From Gemmatimonadales bacterium (lineage in GTDB: Bacteria; Gemmatimonadota; Gemmatimonadetes; Gemmatimonadales; GWC2-71-9), in assembly GCA_036265815.1 (NCBI GenBank), contig DATAOI010000088.1, forward strand, positions 1 through 43,556: 43,556 nt of DNA, in the 5' to 3' direction. Shown piece after piece: positions 7,914 to 17,469 of the stretch; the stretch's first letter is position 1; the number at the start of each line of letters is the position of its first letter. Below the pieces are notes generated by a model. The model did not search any database. It had not been told where the DNA came from and saw nothing but the letters and a program-made list of their open reading frames with translations. The translations under genes were made by a program, and so were the position numbers.

Positions 7914-10847
7914 TCATCGCCGGCTGCTCCCTCGGTGGTGGAGCGCGCGCTCCACCTCCGCCATCAGCACGGGCTGGGTACGCCGCTGCGGCTCCATGAT
8001 CGCGCGCGCGGCGAGCATGGAGGCTTCCGCCTCGCGGCGCCGGCCTAGCGCGAGGAGGCACTCTCCCACCCCAAGCTGGGCCTCTGCCGTCCTGTAGTTG
8101 TCGGGCCCGAGCTTTCGGGTACTCTCCTCCAAAGCGCCTTGCAGGATCCCCAGTGCCTCCTTGGCCTCCCCGAGCTGGACCAGACTCCGACCGAGGCCGA
8201 TGGCCGCGTGCACCCGGAAGGGGTCGGTGTCGGGGTTGTCGGGCTCGAGGCGGGCCAGCGCCTCCCGGAACAACGTCGCCGCCTCCTGGAATCGCCCGCT
8301 CTCCCGCAGCGCCCGGCCCAGGTGTACCTCCACCGCCAAGGTGTTCCGGTGTCCTTCGCCTGAGACGCGGCGGTTCAGGGCCAGCACCCGGCGGAGAATC
8401 GACGCCGCGCTGTCCGGGCGACCTTGCATGCGGAGCACCGAGGCGAGCTCGTTCAGGTCGTACCCGACGTAGGTGTGCTCCGGGCCGAAGGTCGCCTCGT
8501 CGATTGCCAGCGCCTGGCGGAGCAGCCGCTCGGACTCGGCGAAATCCCCCCGCTCCCGCACGATCACCGCCAGGTTCCCCAGGTTCGTGCTGACCTCCAC
8601 GTGGTGCTCGCCGAGCCGGCGTCGGTTGATGGCCAGCGCCTGGCGGAGCAGCGTTTCCGCCTCCTCCATCCTGGGCGTCGCCTTCTGCAGCAGGTCCGAC
8701 AGTCCGTTGAGGGTGGCCGCCACCATGGGATGGTCCTCTCCCAGCGTGCGCCGCTGGGCCGCGAGGGCCCGGCGGTAGAGGCTCTCCGCCACCGGGATCC
8801 GACCCAGCCGCCGCTCGGTCAGTGCCAGGTGGAACATCGTTTTGGCCGCGAGCGGGTGGCTTGCTCCCAGCAGCCGCTCCTGCACGGCGAGGGCGTCCCG
8901 ATAGAGCGGTGCCGCCTCCGCGTCGGCCCCTCGGTCAGTGAGTACTTCCGCCAGCATCCGCTTGCTGTCCGCAGTAGCCAGGGAGCTATCGCCGTGGATG
9001 GCGCGTTGAATGGCCAGCGCCTCGCGTGCCAGCGCCTCGGCGCTGGCGAACTCGTTCCGCTCCCGGCGCACCTCCGACAGGTGCTCCAGGCTCGCGGCGG
9101 TGGCCGTGTCCTGGGTGCCGAGCAGGGCGCGGTGGAGGGTCACGGCCTGGCTCAGCAGCGAATCGGCCTCGTCGAGCCGCCCCTGGTGGTCGCGTACCTC
9201 TCCCAGCTGGTCGATGATCGCCGCGGTGGCGACGTGCCGGTCGCCCGTGATCGCCCGCTGCTCCGACAGCGCGGCGGCGAGCTGGATGGCCGCATCGTCG
9301 TAGAGACCGAGGTTGGTGTAGACCCGACCCAGGGAGCTTCGGAGCCGCGCGCGAACCACGGGTTGCCCGGCGAGCGAGGTGTCGAGCCGGGCCGCGCCGC
9401 GGTCGAGGAGCCCGCGGGCCGAGCTCGCGGCTGCGCTGGTGTCGCCGGGGAGAAACGGATCCGACGCGCCGAAGACCGTCAACAGATACTGCTCCACCGC
9501 GTGCGCCGTCTGGGTCTCCCCCTCTGCCAGCGCGCGGAGACGGTGCTCCCGCACCGTCGCGAACACCATCCCCGCAGCGATGGCGCCCGCTACCGCAAGT
9601 GACGCGCGGTGGCGACGGGTAAACTTGGCGGCACGATATCGGAGCGAGTCAGGACGCGCGCTGACCGGCTCGTCCGCAAGGTATCGCCGCAGGTCATCGG
9701 CGAATGCGGCCACCGTGGGATAACGCTCCCCGGGATCCTTCTTGATCGCCCTGGCCACGATGTTGTCCAGGTCGCCAAGGTAGAGCCGTCGCAGCCGCTC
9801 GGGAGTGCTGCCGCGCGCCTGAGCCTGCCCGCGGCAGGCCTCCCGCTCGCCGGCACCGGCCGGCCACACTGCGGCGCTCAGGCGGCGGGGCTCGGTCTCG
9901 GTGATCGCCCGGAGATGGTCGGCGGGCGAGCGGCAGGCATCTCCGGTCGGGTGCCGTCCGGAGAGGAGCTGATACAGCAGGACGCCGAGGGCGTAGACGT
10001 CGGTCGCGGTGGTCACCGGATCGCCGCGCACCTGCTCGGGTGCGGCGTACTCCGGGGTGAGCGCGAGGCCGCCCTGCTCGGTGAGGAGACTGCGGTCCGC
10101 GGGGGCGGCGTCCTCCGCCAGCAGCTTGGCAATCCCGAAGTCGAGCAGCTTGACCGTGCCGTCGGGGGTCACGAGGATGTTGGACGGCTTGATGTCCCGG
10201 TGGACGATCAGGTTCGCGTGCGCGTGGCCCACCGCCGCGAGCACGTCCAGGAACAGTCCGATCCGACCAGCCGGCGGGAGACGCAGGGTGTCGCAGTGCC
10301 GGTCGATCCGCTCGCCCTCGACCCGCTCCAGCACGAGATAGGGTTGGCCGGCCCCGGTGAGTCCCGCGTCCAGCAGCCGCGCGATGTTGGGATGATTGAC
10401 TCGCGCGAGGAGCGTTCCCTCGCGCCGGAAGCGCTCGGCGCCCACCGGGTCGAGCAGCGCGAGGTTCAACAGCTTGACGGCGGCGGTCCCCTCGAAGCGT
10501 CCGTCGCTGCGGCGGGCCAGCCATACGGTTCCCATCCCGCCTCGGCCGAGGGGCTGCTCGATGGTGTAGCCGCCGAGCCGCATGCCCGCGAGGGCGGCCG
10601 GCGGCCGATCCCCATGGCCGATGGGCCCCCGGGCCAGGAAGCCGGAGCGGTCGAGCTCGCCCTCGGCAGCGAACAGCCGCTCCAGCTCCGCCGCGTGCTC
10701 TGGCTCGCGTTCGCGGAGCTCGGACAGCCAGACGGCCCGCTCGGCGGGGTCCAGGTCCAACGCCTGTTCGAGCAGCCGCTCCAGTGCGGCGATCAGGGCC
10801 GGGGTGGCGCGGGTCATCAGGTCCACCCGACCGGATGCCTCAGGCAT
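7914..10847 (-). CDS. Transmembrane Ser/Thr protein kinase with C-terminal TPR array
   Basis: The protein has 977 residues. The Hanks-type kinase domain (about 92-390) has a Gly loop GRGGMGTVW (101-109), Lys125 in AAVK, the HRDIKPSN catalytic loop (Asp218), DFG at 236-238 and the TPEYAAPEQV activation segment. All key residues are present, so it should be active. One membrane helix lies at about 415-432. The rest (about 450-960) is a long array of kinesin-light-chain-type TPRs with a period near 42 residues (LLRQALAI..., LYRRALAAQRR...). With one helix, the TPR half would lie outside the inner membrane. The start ATG lies inside the end of the sigma-factor gene (ATGCCTGA), so the two are co-translated. 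A second ATG 10 codons on is possible. Confidence 0.93.
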   Translation of the reverse strand: MPEASGRVDLMTRATPALIAALERLLEQALDLDPAERAVWLSELREREPEHAAELERLFAAEGELDRSGFLARGPIGHGDRPPAALAGMRLGGYTIEQPLGRGGMGTVWLARRSDGRFEGTAAVKLLNLALLDPVGAERFRREGTLLARVNHPNIARLLDAGLTGAGQPYLVLERVEGERIDRHCDTLRLPPAGRIGLFLDVLAAVGHAHANLIVHRDIKPSNILVTPDGTVKLLDFGIAKLLAEDAAPADRSLLTEQGGLALTPEYAAPEQVRGDPVTTATDVYALGVLLYQLLSGRHPTGDACRSPADHLRAITETEPRRLSAAVWPAGAGEREACRGQAQARGSTPERLRRLYLGDLDNIVARAIKKDPGERYPTVAAFADDLRRYLADEPVSARPDSLRYRAAKFTRRHRASLAVAGAIAAGMVFATVREHRLRALAEGETQTAHAVEQYLLTVFGASDPFLPGDTSAAASSARGLLDRGAARLDTSLAGQPVVRARLRSSLGRVYTNLGLYDDAAIQLAAALSEQRAITGDRHVATAAIIDQLGEVRDHQGRLDEADSLLSQAVTLHRALLGTQDTATAASLEHLSEVRRERNEFASAEALAREALAIQRAIHGDSSLATADSKRMLAEVLTDRGADAEAAPLYRDALAVQERLLGASHPLAAKTMFHLALTERRLGRIPVAESLYRRALAAQRRTLGEDHPMVAATLNGLSDLLQKATPRMEEAETLLRQALAINRRRLGEHHVEVSTNLGNLAVIVRERGDFAESERLLRQALAIDEATFGPEHTYVGYDLNELASVLRMQGRPDSAASILRRVLALNRRVSGEGHRNTLAVEVHLGRALRESGRFQEAATLFREALARLEPDNPDTDPFRVHAAIGLGRSLVQLGEAKEALGILQGALEESTRKLGPDNYRTAEAQLGVGECLLALGRRREAEASMLAARAIMEPQRRTQPVLMAEVERALHHRGSSRR

Positions 10848-11400
10848 CCTGCATGGTCCGGTGCAGGAGCAGTCGTGCCTTGCGCCAGTCGCGCTGCATG
10901 GTGCGCTCCGACACGTTCCGAAGCGCCGCGAGCTCCCCCAGGGAGAAACCGCAGAAGAAGTGCAGATCCACCAATTGCGCCAGCGCGGGGTCGACGCCGG
11001 CGAGGGTGTGGAGTGCGCCGTCGAGCTGCTCCAGCTCCTCCGGTCGCACCTCGTTGGATGCCAGGTCGGCGCCCGAGGACGTGATCTGGAATTCGCCGCC
11101 TCGCTTCTTGGCCTGCCGACGACGCGCGTAGTCGAGCATCAGTCCGCGCATCGCCCGCGCCGCATAGGCCAGGAACTGCCCCCGGCTGGCGAAGGCAACC
11201 CCCTCCCGACCGGAGATGTTCAGGTAAGCCTCGTGCAGGAGGGTCGTGGTCCCGAGGGTGAGATCCGAGCCGCCCTGATGGAGCTGGCGCTCGGCGATCC
11301 GGTGCAGCTCGTGGTAGAGCGCCGCGAAGAGCTGGTCCGCAGCGGTCCCATCCCCGGCCTCCGCAGTCTGGATGAGCCGACCGATCGACTGATCCACCAC
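10840..11400 (-). CDS. ECF-type RNA polymerase sigma factor (Sig-70_X6-like)
   Basis: The protein has 186 residues when started at the GTG at 11400. Region 2 includes LFAALYHELHRIAERQL and the stretch FLAYAARAMRGLMLDYARRRQAKKRGG; region 4 includes HFFCGFSLGELAALRNVSERTMQRDW. This matches the ECF group usually found beside Ser/Thr kinases in Acidobacteria, Planctomycetes and Gemmatimonadota. The frame is open up to 11583, but a well-formed promoter lies at 11449-11477 inside that extension and GAGG precedes the GTG, so the short form is preferred. There is no anti-sigma gene; the co-translated kinase is the likely regulator. The target promoters are unknown. Confidence 0.9.
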   Translation of the reverse strand: MVDQSIGRLIQTAEAGDGTAADQLFAALYHELHRIAERQLHQGGSDLTLGTTTLLHEAYLNISGREGVAFASRGQFLAYAARAMRGLMLDYARRRQAKKRGGEFQITSSGADLASNEVRPEELEQLDGALHTLAGVDPALAQLVDLHFFCGFSLGELAALRNVSERTMQRDWRKARLLLHRTMQDA

Positions 11401-11448
11401 TGAGGTCCTCGCCTGGCCGGAGCGATTGGAAGGGAAGGATTCCGGCAG

Positions 11449-11477
11449 AACATATGGCGCGACGAGGGACTCGTCAA
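11449..11477 (-). promoter_or_regulatory. Promoter of the ECF sigma factor-kinase operon
   Basis: On the minus strand, -35 TTGACG (11472-11477), a 17-bp spacer and -10 TATGTT (11449-11454). The predicted transcript would begin near 11442, giving a leader of about 40 nt before the GTG at 11400. It looks like a housekeeping sigma-A promoter. Confidence 0.72.
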
Positions 11478-11602
11478 AGTCCGTGGGGATCGATAGACCG
11501 CCAGCCGCGCGCGGCACCGGGGAACGGTGCAATACATGGCACTCGGTGGCCTCGGCGGTGAAGCCCAACCGGTGTGGTGGCATGATGCACTCGTGGCAAG
11601 GG

Positions 11603-11634
11603 GAAAAAGAACGCCCCGGGAGTCATCCCGGGGC
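11603..11634 (-). terminator. Rho-independent terminator of groES-groEL
   Basis: On the minus strand a perfect 9-bp GC-rich stem (11613-11621 with 11626-11634, loop of 4 nt) is followed by a T-rich stretch, complementary to the A-run at 11604-11610. It lies 27 bp after the groL stop codon. Confidence 0.85.
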
Positions 11635-11660
11635 ATTCGCTCACACGACTGCGGCGGTGC

Positions 11661-13304
<1,644 letters not shown>

Positions 13305-13326
13305 CTAGGGTTGGTGCGAGCTGGAA

Positions 13327-13641
13327 TCAGCCGAGCTTGGCGAGGACGTCGGACGCCTTGATGATGACGTACTCGTCGCCTTCGTAGGTGTAGGGCGTGC
13401 CGCTGTACTTCCCGTAGATGACCTGATCGCCGACCTTGAGCTCCATCGGCACGCGGTCACCCTTCTCGACCCGGCCCGGTCCCACGGCCAGCACTTCACC
13501 CTGGGTGGGCTTCTCCTTGGCGGTATCGGGGATGTACAGCCCGCCGCGCATGGCCTCGGCCTCGTCGGCCGGCAGGATCACGACCCGATCCTCCAGGGGC
13601 TGAATCTTCAGGGCGGGCTTGCTCTTCGTCGCAGTCGCCAT
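13327..13641 (-). CDS. groS: Co-chaperonin GroES (10 kDa)
   Basis: The protein has 104 residues. It forms the heptameric lid of the GroEL chamber. It shows the family start (IQPLEDRVVI), the mobile loop region (EAEAMRGGLYIPDTAKEKP), the GEVLAVGPG strand and VIYGKYSGTPY. The ATG has GGAGG about 7 nt upstream. It is first in the groS-groL operon, behind a promoter and a perfect CIRCE operator. Confidence 0.99.
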   Translation of the reverse strand: MATATKSKPALKIQPLEDRVVILPADEAEAMRGGLYIPDTAKEKPTQGEVLAVGPGRVEKGDRVPMELKVGDQVIYGKYSGTPYTYEGDEYVIIKASDVLAKLG

Positions 13642-13702
13642 CGTGCTTCCTCCACAGCTGGAGCTGGATAGATGTTAGGTAAGACATTGCGGCGCCAATC
13701 GC

Positions 13703-13729
13703 TTAGCACTCAAGATTGTAGAGTGCTAA
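13703..13729. promoter_or_regulatory. CIRCE operator (HrcA binding site)
   Basis: A perfect consensus CIRCE: TTAGCACTC (13703-13711), 9 nt, GAGTGCTAA (13721-13729). It lies just downstream of the predicted transcription start of groS-groL, where bound HrcA blocks transcription at normal temperature. Its centre also contains TACAAT on the minus strand, which pairs with TTGCCA (13738-13743) at 17 bp as a possible second promoter. Confidence 0.97.
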
Positions 13730-13742
13730 CAAGCTTGTGGCA

Positions 13743-13770
13743 AAGATAAGACTTCGCTCTCGTCTGTCAA
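13743..13770 (-). promoter_or_regulatory. Sigma-A-type promoter of groS-groL
   Basis: On the minus strand, consensus -35 TTGACA (13765-13770), a 16-bp spacer and -10 TATCTT (13743-13748). The predicted start is near 13736, so the CIRCE operator occupies about +7 to +33 of the transcript, the classic arrangement. The stretch from here to 13905 contains no gene that I can see. Confidence 0.8.
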
Positions 13771-13905
13771 GCGCCGAGTCCCCCGCCCGCGAAGCAATCG
13801 AGAGACCGTCAAACCGGGTCATTTTGGCGGAAGATCGAGCGAGCGCCGCGCCGATCCGCGCGCAGCGGCAGGTGGCAGGTCAGAGCGACAGGAGTCGAGG
13901 GTGAG

Positions 13906-14739
13906 TTACAGGTCGAACCGCAGCTCGGCGCCGATGTAGCGGCTTTCCTTCCGAAAGAACTGGCGCTGGGTGGAGAGCCCGTCGTGGGCGATGAGGGCGA
14001 TCCCGAGCTCCCGCCCATCCGACACCAGCGCAATGCCCAGCTTGGCCGACGTACTTACCCGCCAGTCGGTGGCCGCCGCACCCTCGAAATAGACGCCACC
14101 CACCGGCCGAACCTGCCCGCCGAGCAGGGTCCCGACCGGCCGGCTCCGAAAATCCACCGCGAGCGCCGCGCCGGGCCGGGGAAGCCGGAGCTGATCGATC
14201 AGCGCGTAGCTGAGCTCGCCGGTCAGGCGCCACGGGCCGGCACGCCAGCTGGCCCAGCCCGCCGCGACTTCCCGGGTCCAGTCGAGCCGGGTGGCATCGA
14301 ACCGGTCGCGGTACTCATCGCCCAGGTGGCTGCTCTCGTGGTACACCTCGGCCGTCAGCTCCCAGCGTCCCAGCGCGGCCGTCGTGTTGAGGCCTACCAC
14401 CCAGTCGTTGCTGATCTGGGCGCTCTTGGAGTCACCCAGGCTGAACCGGCCGTACACCTGCGACCCGAACCCGAGGGTGATCGGCCGAGGTCCACGCCGG
14501 AGCGCCAGCACCGGGAAATTCTCGCCCAGCCCCACCTCGGCCTCCGCCTCCCGACCGAACTGACTGTCGCCCTTGCGAGCGGAGAAGAGGCGTCCCACCA
14601 GACCGTGCACCCTGGGCGATGCCTCGGGCAGCTCGAAGCTCGGCACCCGGGGGAAGAGCCGCGCCTGCGCGGCCAACGGAGCTCCCGAAGCGAGGAGAAG
14701 CAGGAGCGCCCCCGCCACCCGCGTATGCATGCTTGACAT
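13906..14739 (-). CDS. DUF1207-like exported protein, probably outer membrane
   Basis: The protein has 277 residues with a signal peptide ending in PLAAQA. The mature start (RLFPRVPSF, then a Pro/Glu-rich stretch) and the motif EVYHESSHLGDEY in the middle resemble the DUF1207 family of Gram-negative envelope proteins. Many alternating strands (ITLGFGSQVYGRFSLG, WELTAEVYHE, WRLTGELSYAL) and a C-terminal strand ending in Phe-Asp-Leu suggest a barrel. The function is unknown for the family. AGAAGG precedes the first ATG closely; the ATG 3 codons on has better spacing. It is divergent from the copper-protein gene at 14878, with 138 bp between them. Confidence 0.68.
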   Translation of the reverse strand: MSSMHTRVAGALLLLLASGAPLAAQARLFPRVPSFELPEASPRVHGLVGRLFSARKGDSQFGREAEAEVGLGENFPVLALRRGPRPITLGFGSQVYGRFSLGDSKSAQISNDWVVGLNTTAALGRWELTAEVYHESSHLGDEYRDRFDATRLDWTREVAAGWASWRAGPWRLTGELSYALIDQLRLPRPGAALAVDFRSRPVGTLLGGQVRPVGGVYFEGAAATDWRVSTSAKLGIALVSDGRELGIALIAHDGLSTQRQFFRKESRYIGAELRFDL

Positions 14740-14877
14740 TGCCTTCTCGCATCAAGAAGTTCCGCGCGGGCCAACGGCAGTTCGGTTGTCTCGGTCGGGC
14801 GGGGAAAGTTGCCCGACCGGTGAAAGCGGCGCAATGTCGCTTGGATCTTGACTACCTTGTCGCGGAGTGCTGCATAA

Positions 14878-15993
14878 ATGTTGTGGAGCACGTTTCTCCT
14901 CGCCTCGATGCTGTCCGGGCCGGTGCGGCCGCATCCGGCGCCCACTGTCCTCGTGGCCGTCGACTCCTCCAAGCACGAGCTGACGATCACGGCCGGCCCG
15001 TTCGATCTCCCCAATATGCCGCCGATGACCGGCAACAACATGATGGATCACGGCATGTCGCACGACACGCCGGTGCAGCACTTCGCCTGGCCGGTGGAGG
15101 GCTGGTTCCGCGGCTACCGGGTCGACCTGGTGAACGCCAAGGGGCAGCCGGTGCCGAAGCACGTCATGCACCATCTCATCATGGTCAACTTCAGCCGGCG
15201 GCAACTGGTCTACTCGGCCGCCGAGCGGCTGATGGGCGCCGGCACCGAGACCGATGACGAGGTCAGCGTGCCCAAGACCATCGGCGTGCCGATGAGGCCG
15301 GGGATGAAGCTGGGCATGTACGTCGCCTGGCACAACGACACCGGCAAGGACCTCGATGGCGTCTTTCTCAAGCTGACCATGCTGTGGACCCCCAAGAACC
15401 AGAACCCGCGGCCGGTGAATTCGCTGCCGATCTACATGGATGTGAACCTGACCGTCGGAGGCAGCAACACGTTCGACGTGCCACCCGGCAAGTCCACCAA
15501 GTCGTTCGAGTTCACCCTTCCGGTCGGAGGGCGGCTCCTGGGCGTGGGCGGTCACATGCACGACTACGGCGTGCGGGTACGGCTGGAGGACGCGGAAACC
15601 GGGAAGGTCATCACCCAGGTGGTCGCGACCCGCGATTCGGCCGGGCATGTGAGCAAGGTGAGCCGCAAGCTCTACGGGGTCAGCGGAGACGGGCTGCCGC
15701 TCAAGGCCAACCACCGGTACCGCGTGGTCGGCGAGTACGACAACCCCACCGGCGAGACGCTGATCAAGGGCGCCATGGCGCATATGGTGGGGCTGTTCGT
15801 ACCGGACGACATGAGCGAGTGGCCGTCGATCAATCCCCAGGATCCCACCTACCAGCGCGATCTCGCGTCGCTGCAGGTCAGAGGAGACATGGTGGGGATG
15901 GAGCACGGCGAGCATGGAGGGACGGAGCACGAGTCGATGAACATGCCGCATCCGGCCGGCGACAATCACGAGGCGCACGCGCCCCATCAGTAG
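14878..15993 (+). CDS. Putative PHM-like copper type II monooxygenase-fold exported protein
   Basis: The protein has 371 residues with a short hydrophobic N-terminus that may be a signal. Candidate copper ligands follow the layout of peptidylglycine monooxygenase (PHM). His98-His99 (VMHHL) and His152 (YVAWHN) would form site A; His226 and His228 (GGHMHDYG) plus Met300 (KGAMAHM) would form site B. The gaps of 53, 74 and 72 residues compare with 64, 70 and 70 in rat PHM. Extra Met/His-rich stretches lie at 46-68 and 341-370 and could bind more copper. The substrate is unknown. GGAG lies 10 nt before the ATG, which follows an in-frame TAA directly. A TTGACT at 14848 has no convincing -10 partner. 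Confidence 0.6.
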   Translation: MLWSTFLLASMLSGPVRPHPAPTVLVAVDSSKHELTITAGPFDLPNMPPMTGNNMMDHGMSHDTPVQHFAWPVEGWFRGYRVDLVNAKGQPVPKHVMHHLIMVNFSRRQLVYSAAERLMGAGTETDDEVSVPKTIGVPMRPGMKLGMYVAWHNDTGKDLDGVFLKLTMLWTPKNQNPRPVNSLPIYMDVNLTVGGSNTFDVPPGKSTKSFEFTLPVGGRLLGVGGHMHDYGVRVRLEDAETGKVITQVVATRDSAGHVSKVSRKLYGVSGDGLPLKANHRYRVVGEYDNPTGETLIKGAMAHMVGLFVPDDMSEWPSINPQDPTYQRDLASLQVRGDMVGMEHGEHGGTEHESMNMPHPAGDNHEAHAPHQ

Positions 15994-16011
15994 CCGGATT
16001 TCCGGCGGACC

Positions 16012-16049
16012 GAGGGGGCGTGCTTTCGAAACATGCCCCCTCTGCTTTT
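16012..16049 (+). terminator. Terminator after the copper-protein gene
   Basis: A 10-bp stem with one G-T pair (16013-16022 with 16032-16041) is capped by a 9-nt loop and followed by TCTGCTTTTCC. It is 19 bp beyond the stop at 15993, between two convergent genes. Confidence 0.65.
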
Positions 16050-16075
16050 CCCCAGCGGCTTGCACCGGCCGGCCG

Positions 16076-17095
16076 TTACTGCAGGATCCGCCGCACCCCC
16101 ACCCAGCGATGGTACCACCACCGGCCGTACGGATCGTCGGCGCTCAACGTGCTGAGCTGCACGCCGCGCGTCGCGCTATGGATGAAACGCCCCTCGCCGA
16201 CGTAAAGACCCACATGGGTGACCGCACGACCGGTGTTGGAAAAGGTGAGCACATCGCCAGGAAGCAGCTTGGCTGGATCCCTGGACACTTCCCTGCCCTC
16301 GCGCGCCTGGTCCACGCTCCGGCGCGGGAGGGCGACACCGTGTTGGCCGTAGGCGTACTGAATGAGCCCGGAGCAGTCGAACCCGCTCCCGCCGGCGCCG
16401 GTGCCACCCCACTGATAGGGGCGCCCCATCACCTCGCTCGCCGTCGCGACCACCGACTTGGCCAGGCGAGCCGCGTCGCCGCTTCGTGAGCCGTCCTCTG
16501 AGGATGAGGGCGCCGGTGGGCTAACTGACTCGCGGGCACCTGGGGAGGAGACGGCTCCCGGCTGCCCCGGTAGTGGCGCCCGGCGCTTCCCGCCGAACCG
16601 GATGGTGAGCCCGGCGGTGAGCTCGGGCCCTTCCCTGGAGTCGAGCGTCATCGCACGCCAGCGGGCTTCCGCGCCAAGCGTGAGAAAAGACGCCGGAAAC
16701 AGCTCGTAGCCCGCCCCTGCCGACCAGGACGCCCAGGCCTTGGAGAACGAGTTGTCCTCTGGTGAGCCCATTCCCACGCCGACTCCCGCGATGACATAGG
16801 GGCCTGGCCGCCCGCCGCGGAACGCGCTGACATCGGCGCCCAATCCGGCAAAACCGCCCCGGCCTCCGCCCGTCCGTCCCAGGTAGTCCGCGTGACCGGC
16901 GATGCCGAAGACGCTTCCCACCGGCCGGCTCAGCCCGGCGCGATACACGGTCCATCCATCACCCTCGAAGAAATGCCCGACCTGGCCTTCGAAGGCCTGG
17001 GCCGCGGCTTGTGCCGCGATGCTCATCAGACTGGCGAGGACAAGGGCGAGCTTCCGGAGTCCACCGCCGAGCCGCGAGGGAGCCGGCGGCGTCAT
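16076..17095 (-). CDS. NlpC/P60 cell-wall peptidase fused to a beta-barrel-like domain
   Basis: The protein has 339 residues from the ATG overlapping the preceding stop (ATGA). A signal peptide spans 1-33 (ending AQAAAQA). Residues 35-168 are Gly-rich alternating strands (VYRAGLSRPVGSVFGIAGHADYL, SWSAGAGYELFPASFLTLGAEARW) like a small outer-membrane barrel. A Ser/Pro linker (170-205) leads to an NlpC/P60 domain with Cys241 (GFDCSGLIQYAYG), His294 (VTHVGLYVG) and His306 (FIHSATRG), the full catalytic triad. Such enzymes cut peptidoglycan stem peptides. The fusion suggests a hydrolase held at the outer membrane. It is last in a four-gene set. Confidence 0.85.
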   Translation of the reverse strand: MTPPAPSRLGGGLRKLALVLASLMSIAAQAAAQAFEGQVGHFFEGDGWTVYRAGLSRPVGSVFGIAGHADYLGRTGGGRGGFAGLGADVSAFRGGRPGPYVIAGVGVGMGSPEDNSFSKAWASWSAGAGYELFPASFLTLGAEARWRAMTLDSREGPELTAGLTIRFGGKRRAPLPGQPGAVSSPGARESVSPPAPSSSEDGSRSGDAARLAKSVVATASEVMGRPYQWGGTGAGGSGFDCSGLIQYAYGQHGVALPRRSVDQAREGREVSRDPAKLLPGDVLTFSNTGRAVTHVGLYVGEGRFIHSATRGVQLSTLSADDPYGRWWYHRWVGVRRILQ

Positions 17096-17469
17096 GGGCG
17101 CTCCCGAACCGGGTGCCCGGTGCGGAGGTTGACCAGATAGGCATCGCCCGGGTGGCAGCGGTCGGAGAGCGTAGCGCGGATGGTGGAGTCGTTGACCATG
17201 GTCGGCGTGGTACCGGTGTAGAGCAGCGGTACCGGGATGCGCGAGGCGCCGCGCCGGATCTCGAGCGTCCGGTCGACGCAGTGGGTCCCGTCCCGGGCGG
17301 TCGAGCTCCGGGCCAGCGTGAACCAGACCTCGACACCGCCCGGAGCCCTGGCGACGAGCGAATCCTGCGGCACCGGCGCGGCCGCCTCCCGCCGGGCAGG
17401 AGCCTCGGGCCGACGGCCACAGGCAAGCCCCGCGGCGAGCAGCAGGATAGAAGCCCTCCCGGTGTGCAT
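17092..17469 (-). CDS. Small lipoprotein, unknown function
   Basis: The protein has 125 residues. It starts MHTGRASILLLAAGLACG, a lipoprotein signal with Cys17 in the lipobox. The mature part is a strand-rich domain (GGVEVWFTLARSS, TLEIRRGASRIPVPLLYTG, YLVNLRTG) with two more Cys residues, in HCVDRT and DRCHPGD, which could pair in the periplasm. I recognise no family. Start and stop overlap the neighbouring genes (TGATG upstream, ATGA downstream), so it is tightly coupled to the membrane protein before it and the NlpC/P60 protein after it. Confidence 0.75.
   Translation of the reverse strand: MHTGRASILLLAAGLACGRRPEAPARREAAAPVPQDSLVARAPGGVEVWFTLARSSTARDGTHCVDRTLEIRRGASRIPVPLLYTGTTPTMVNDSTIRATLSDRCHPGDAYLVNLRTGHPVRERP

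Noticed and set aside
11401-11583. N-terminal extension of the ECF sigma factor by 61 residues
   Set aside because: A well-formed promoter lies within it, and the residues do not resemble region 1 or 2 of ECF factors.
13715-13743. Second groS promoter, TTGCCA-17-TACAAT, overlapping CIRCE
   Set aside because: It scores well but the TTGACA/TATCTT promoter just upstream places CIRCE in its usual spot; kept only as a note in the CIRCE entry.
14848-14877. Promoter for the copper-protein gene starting with TTGACT at 14848
   Set aside because: A 17-bp spacer gives TGCATA, a poor -10 box, and the start would fall inside the coding region.
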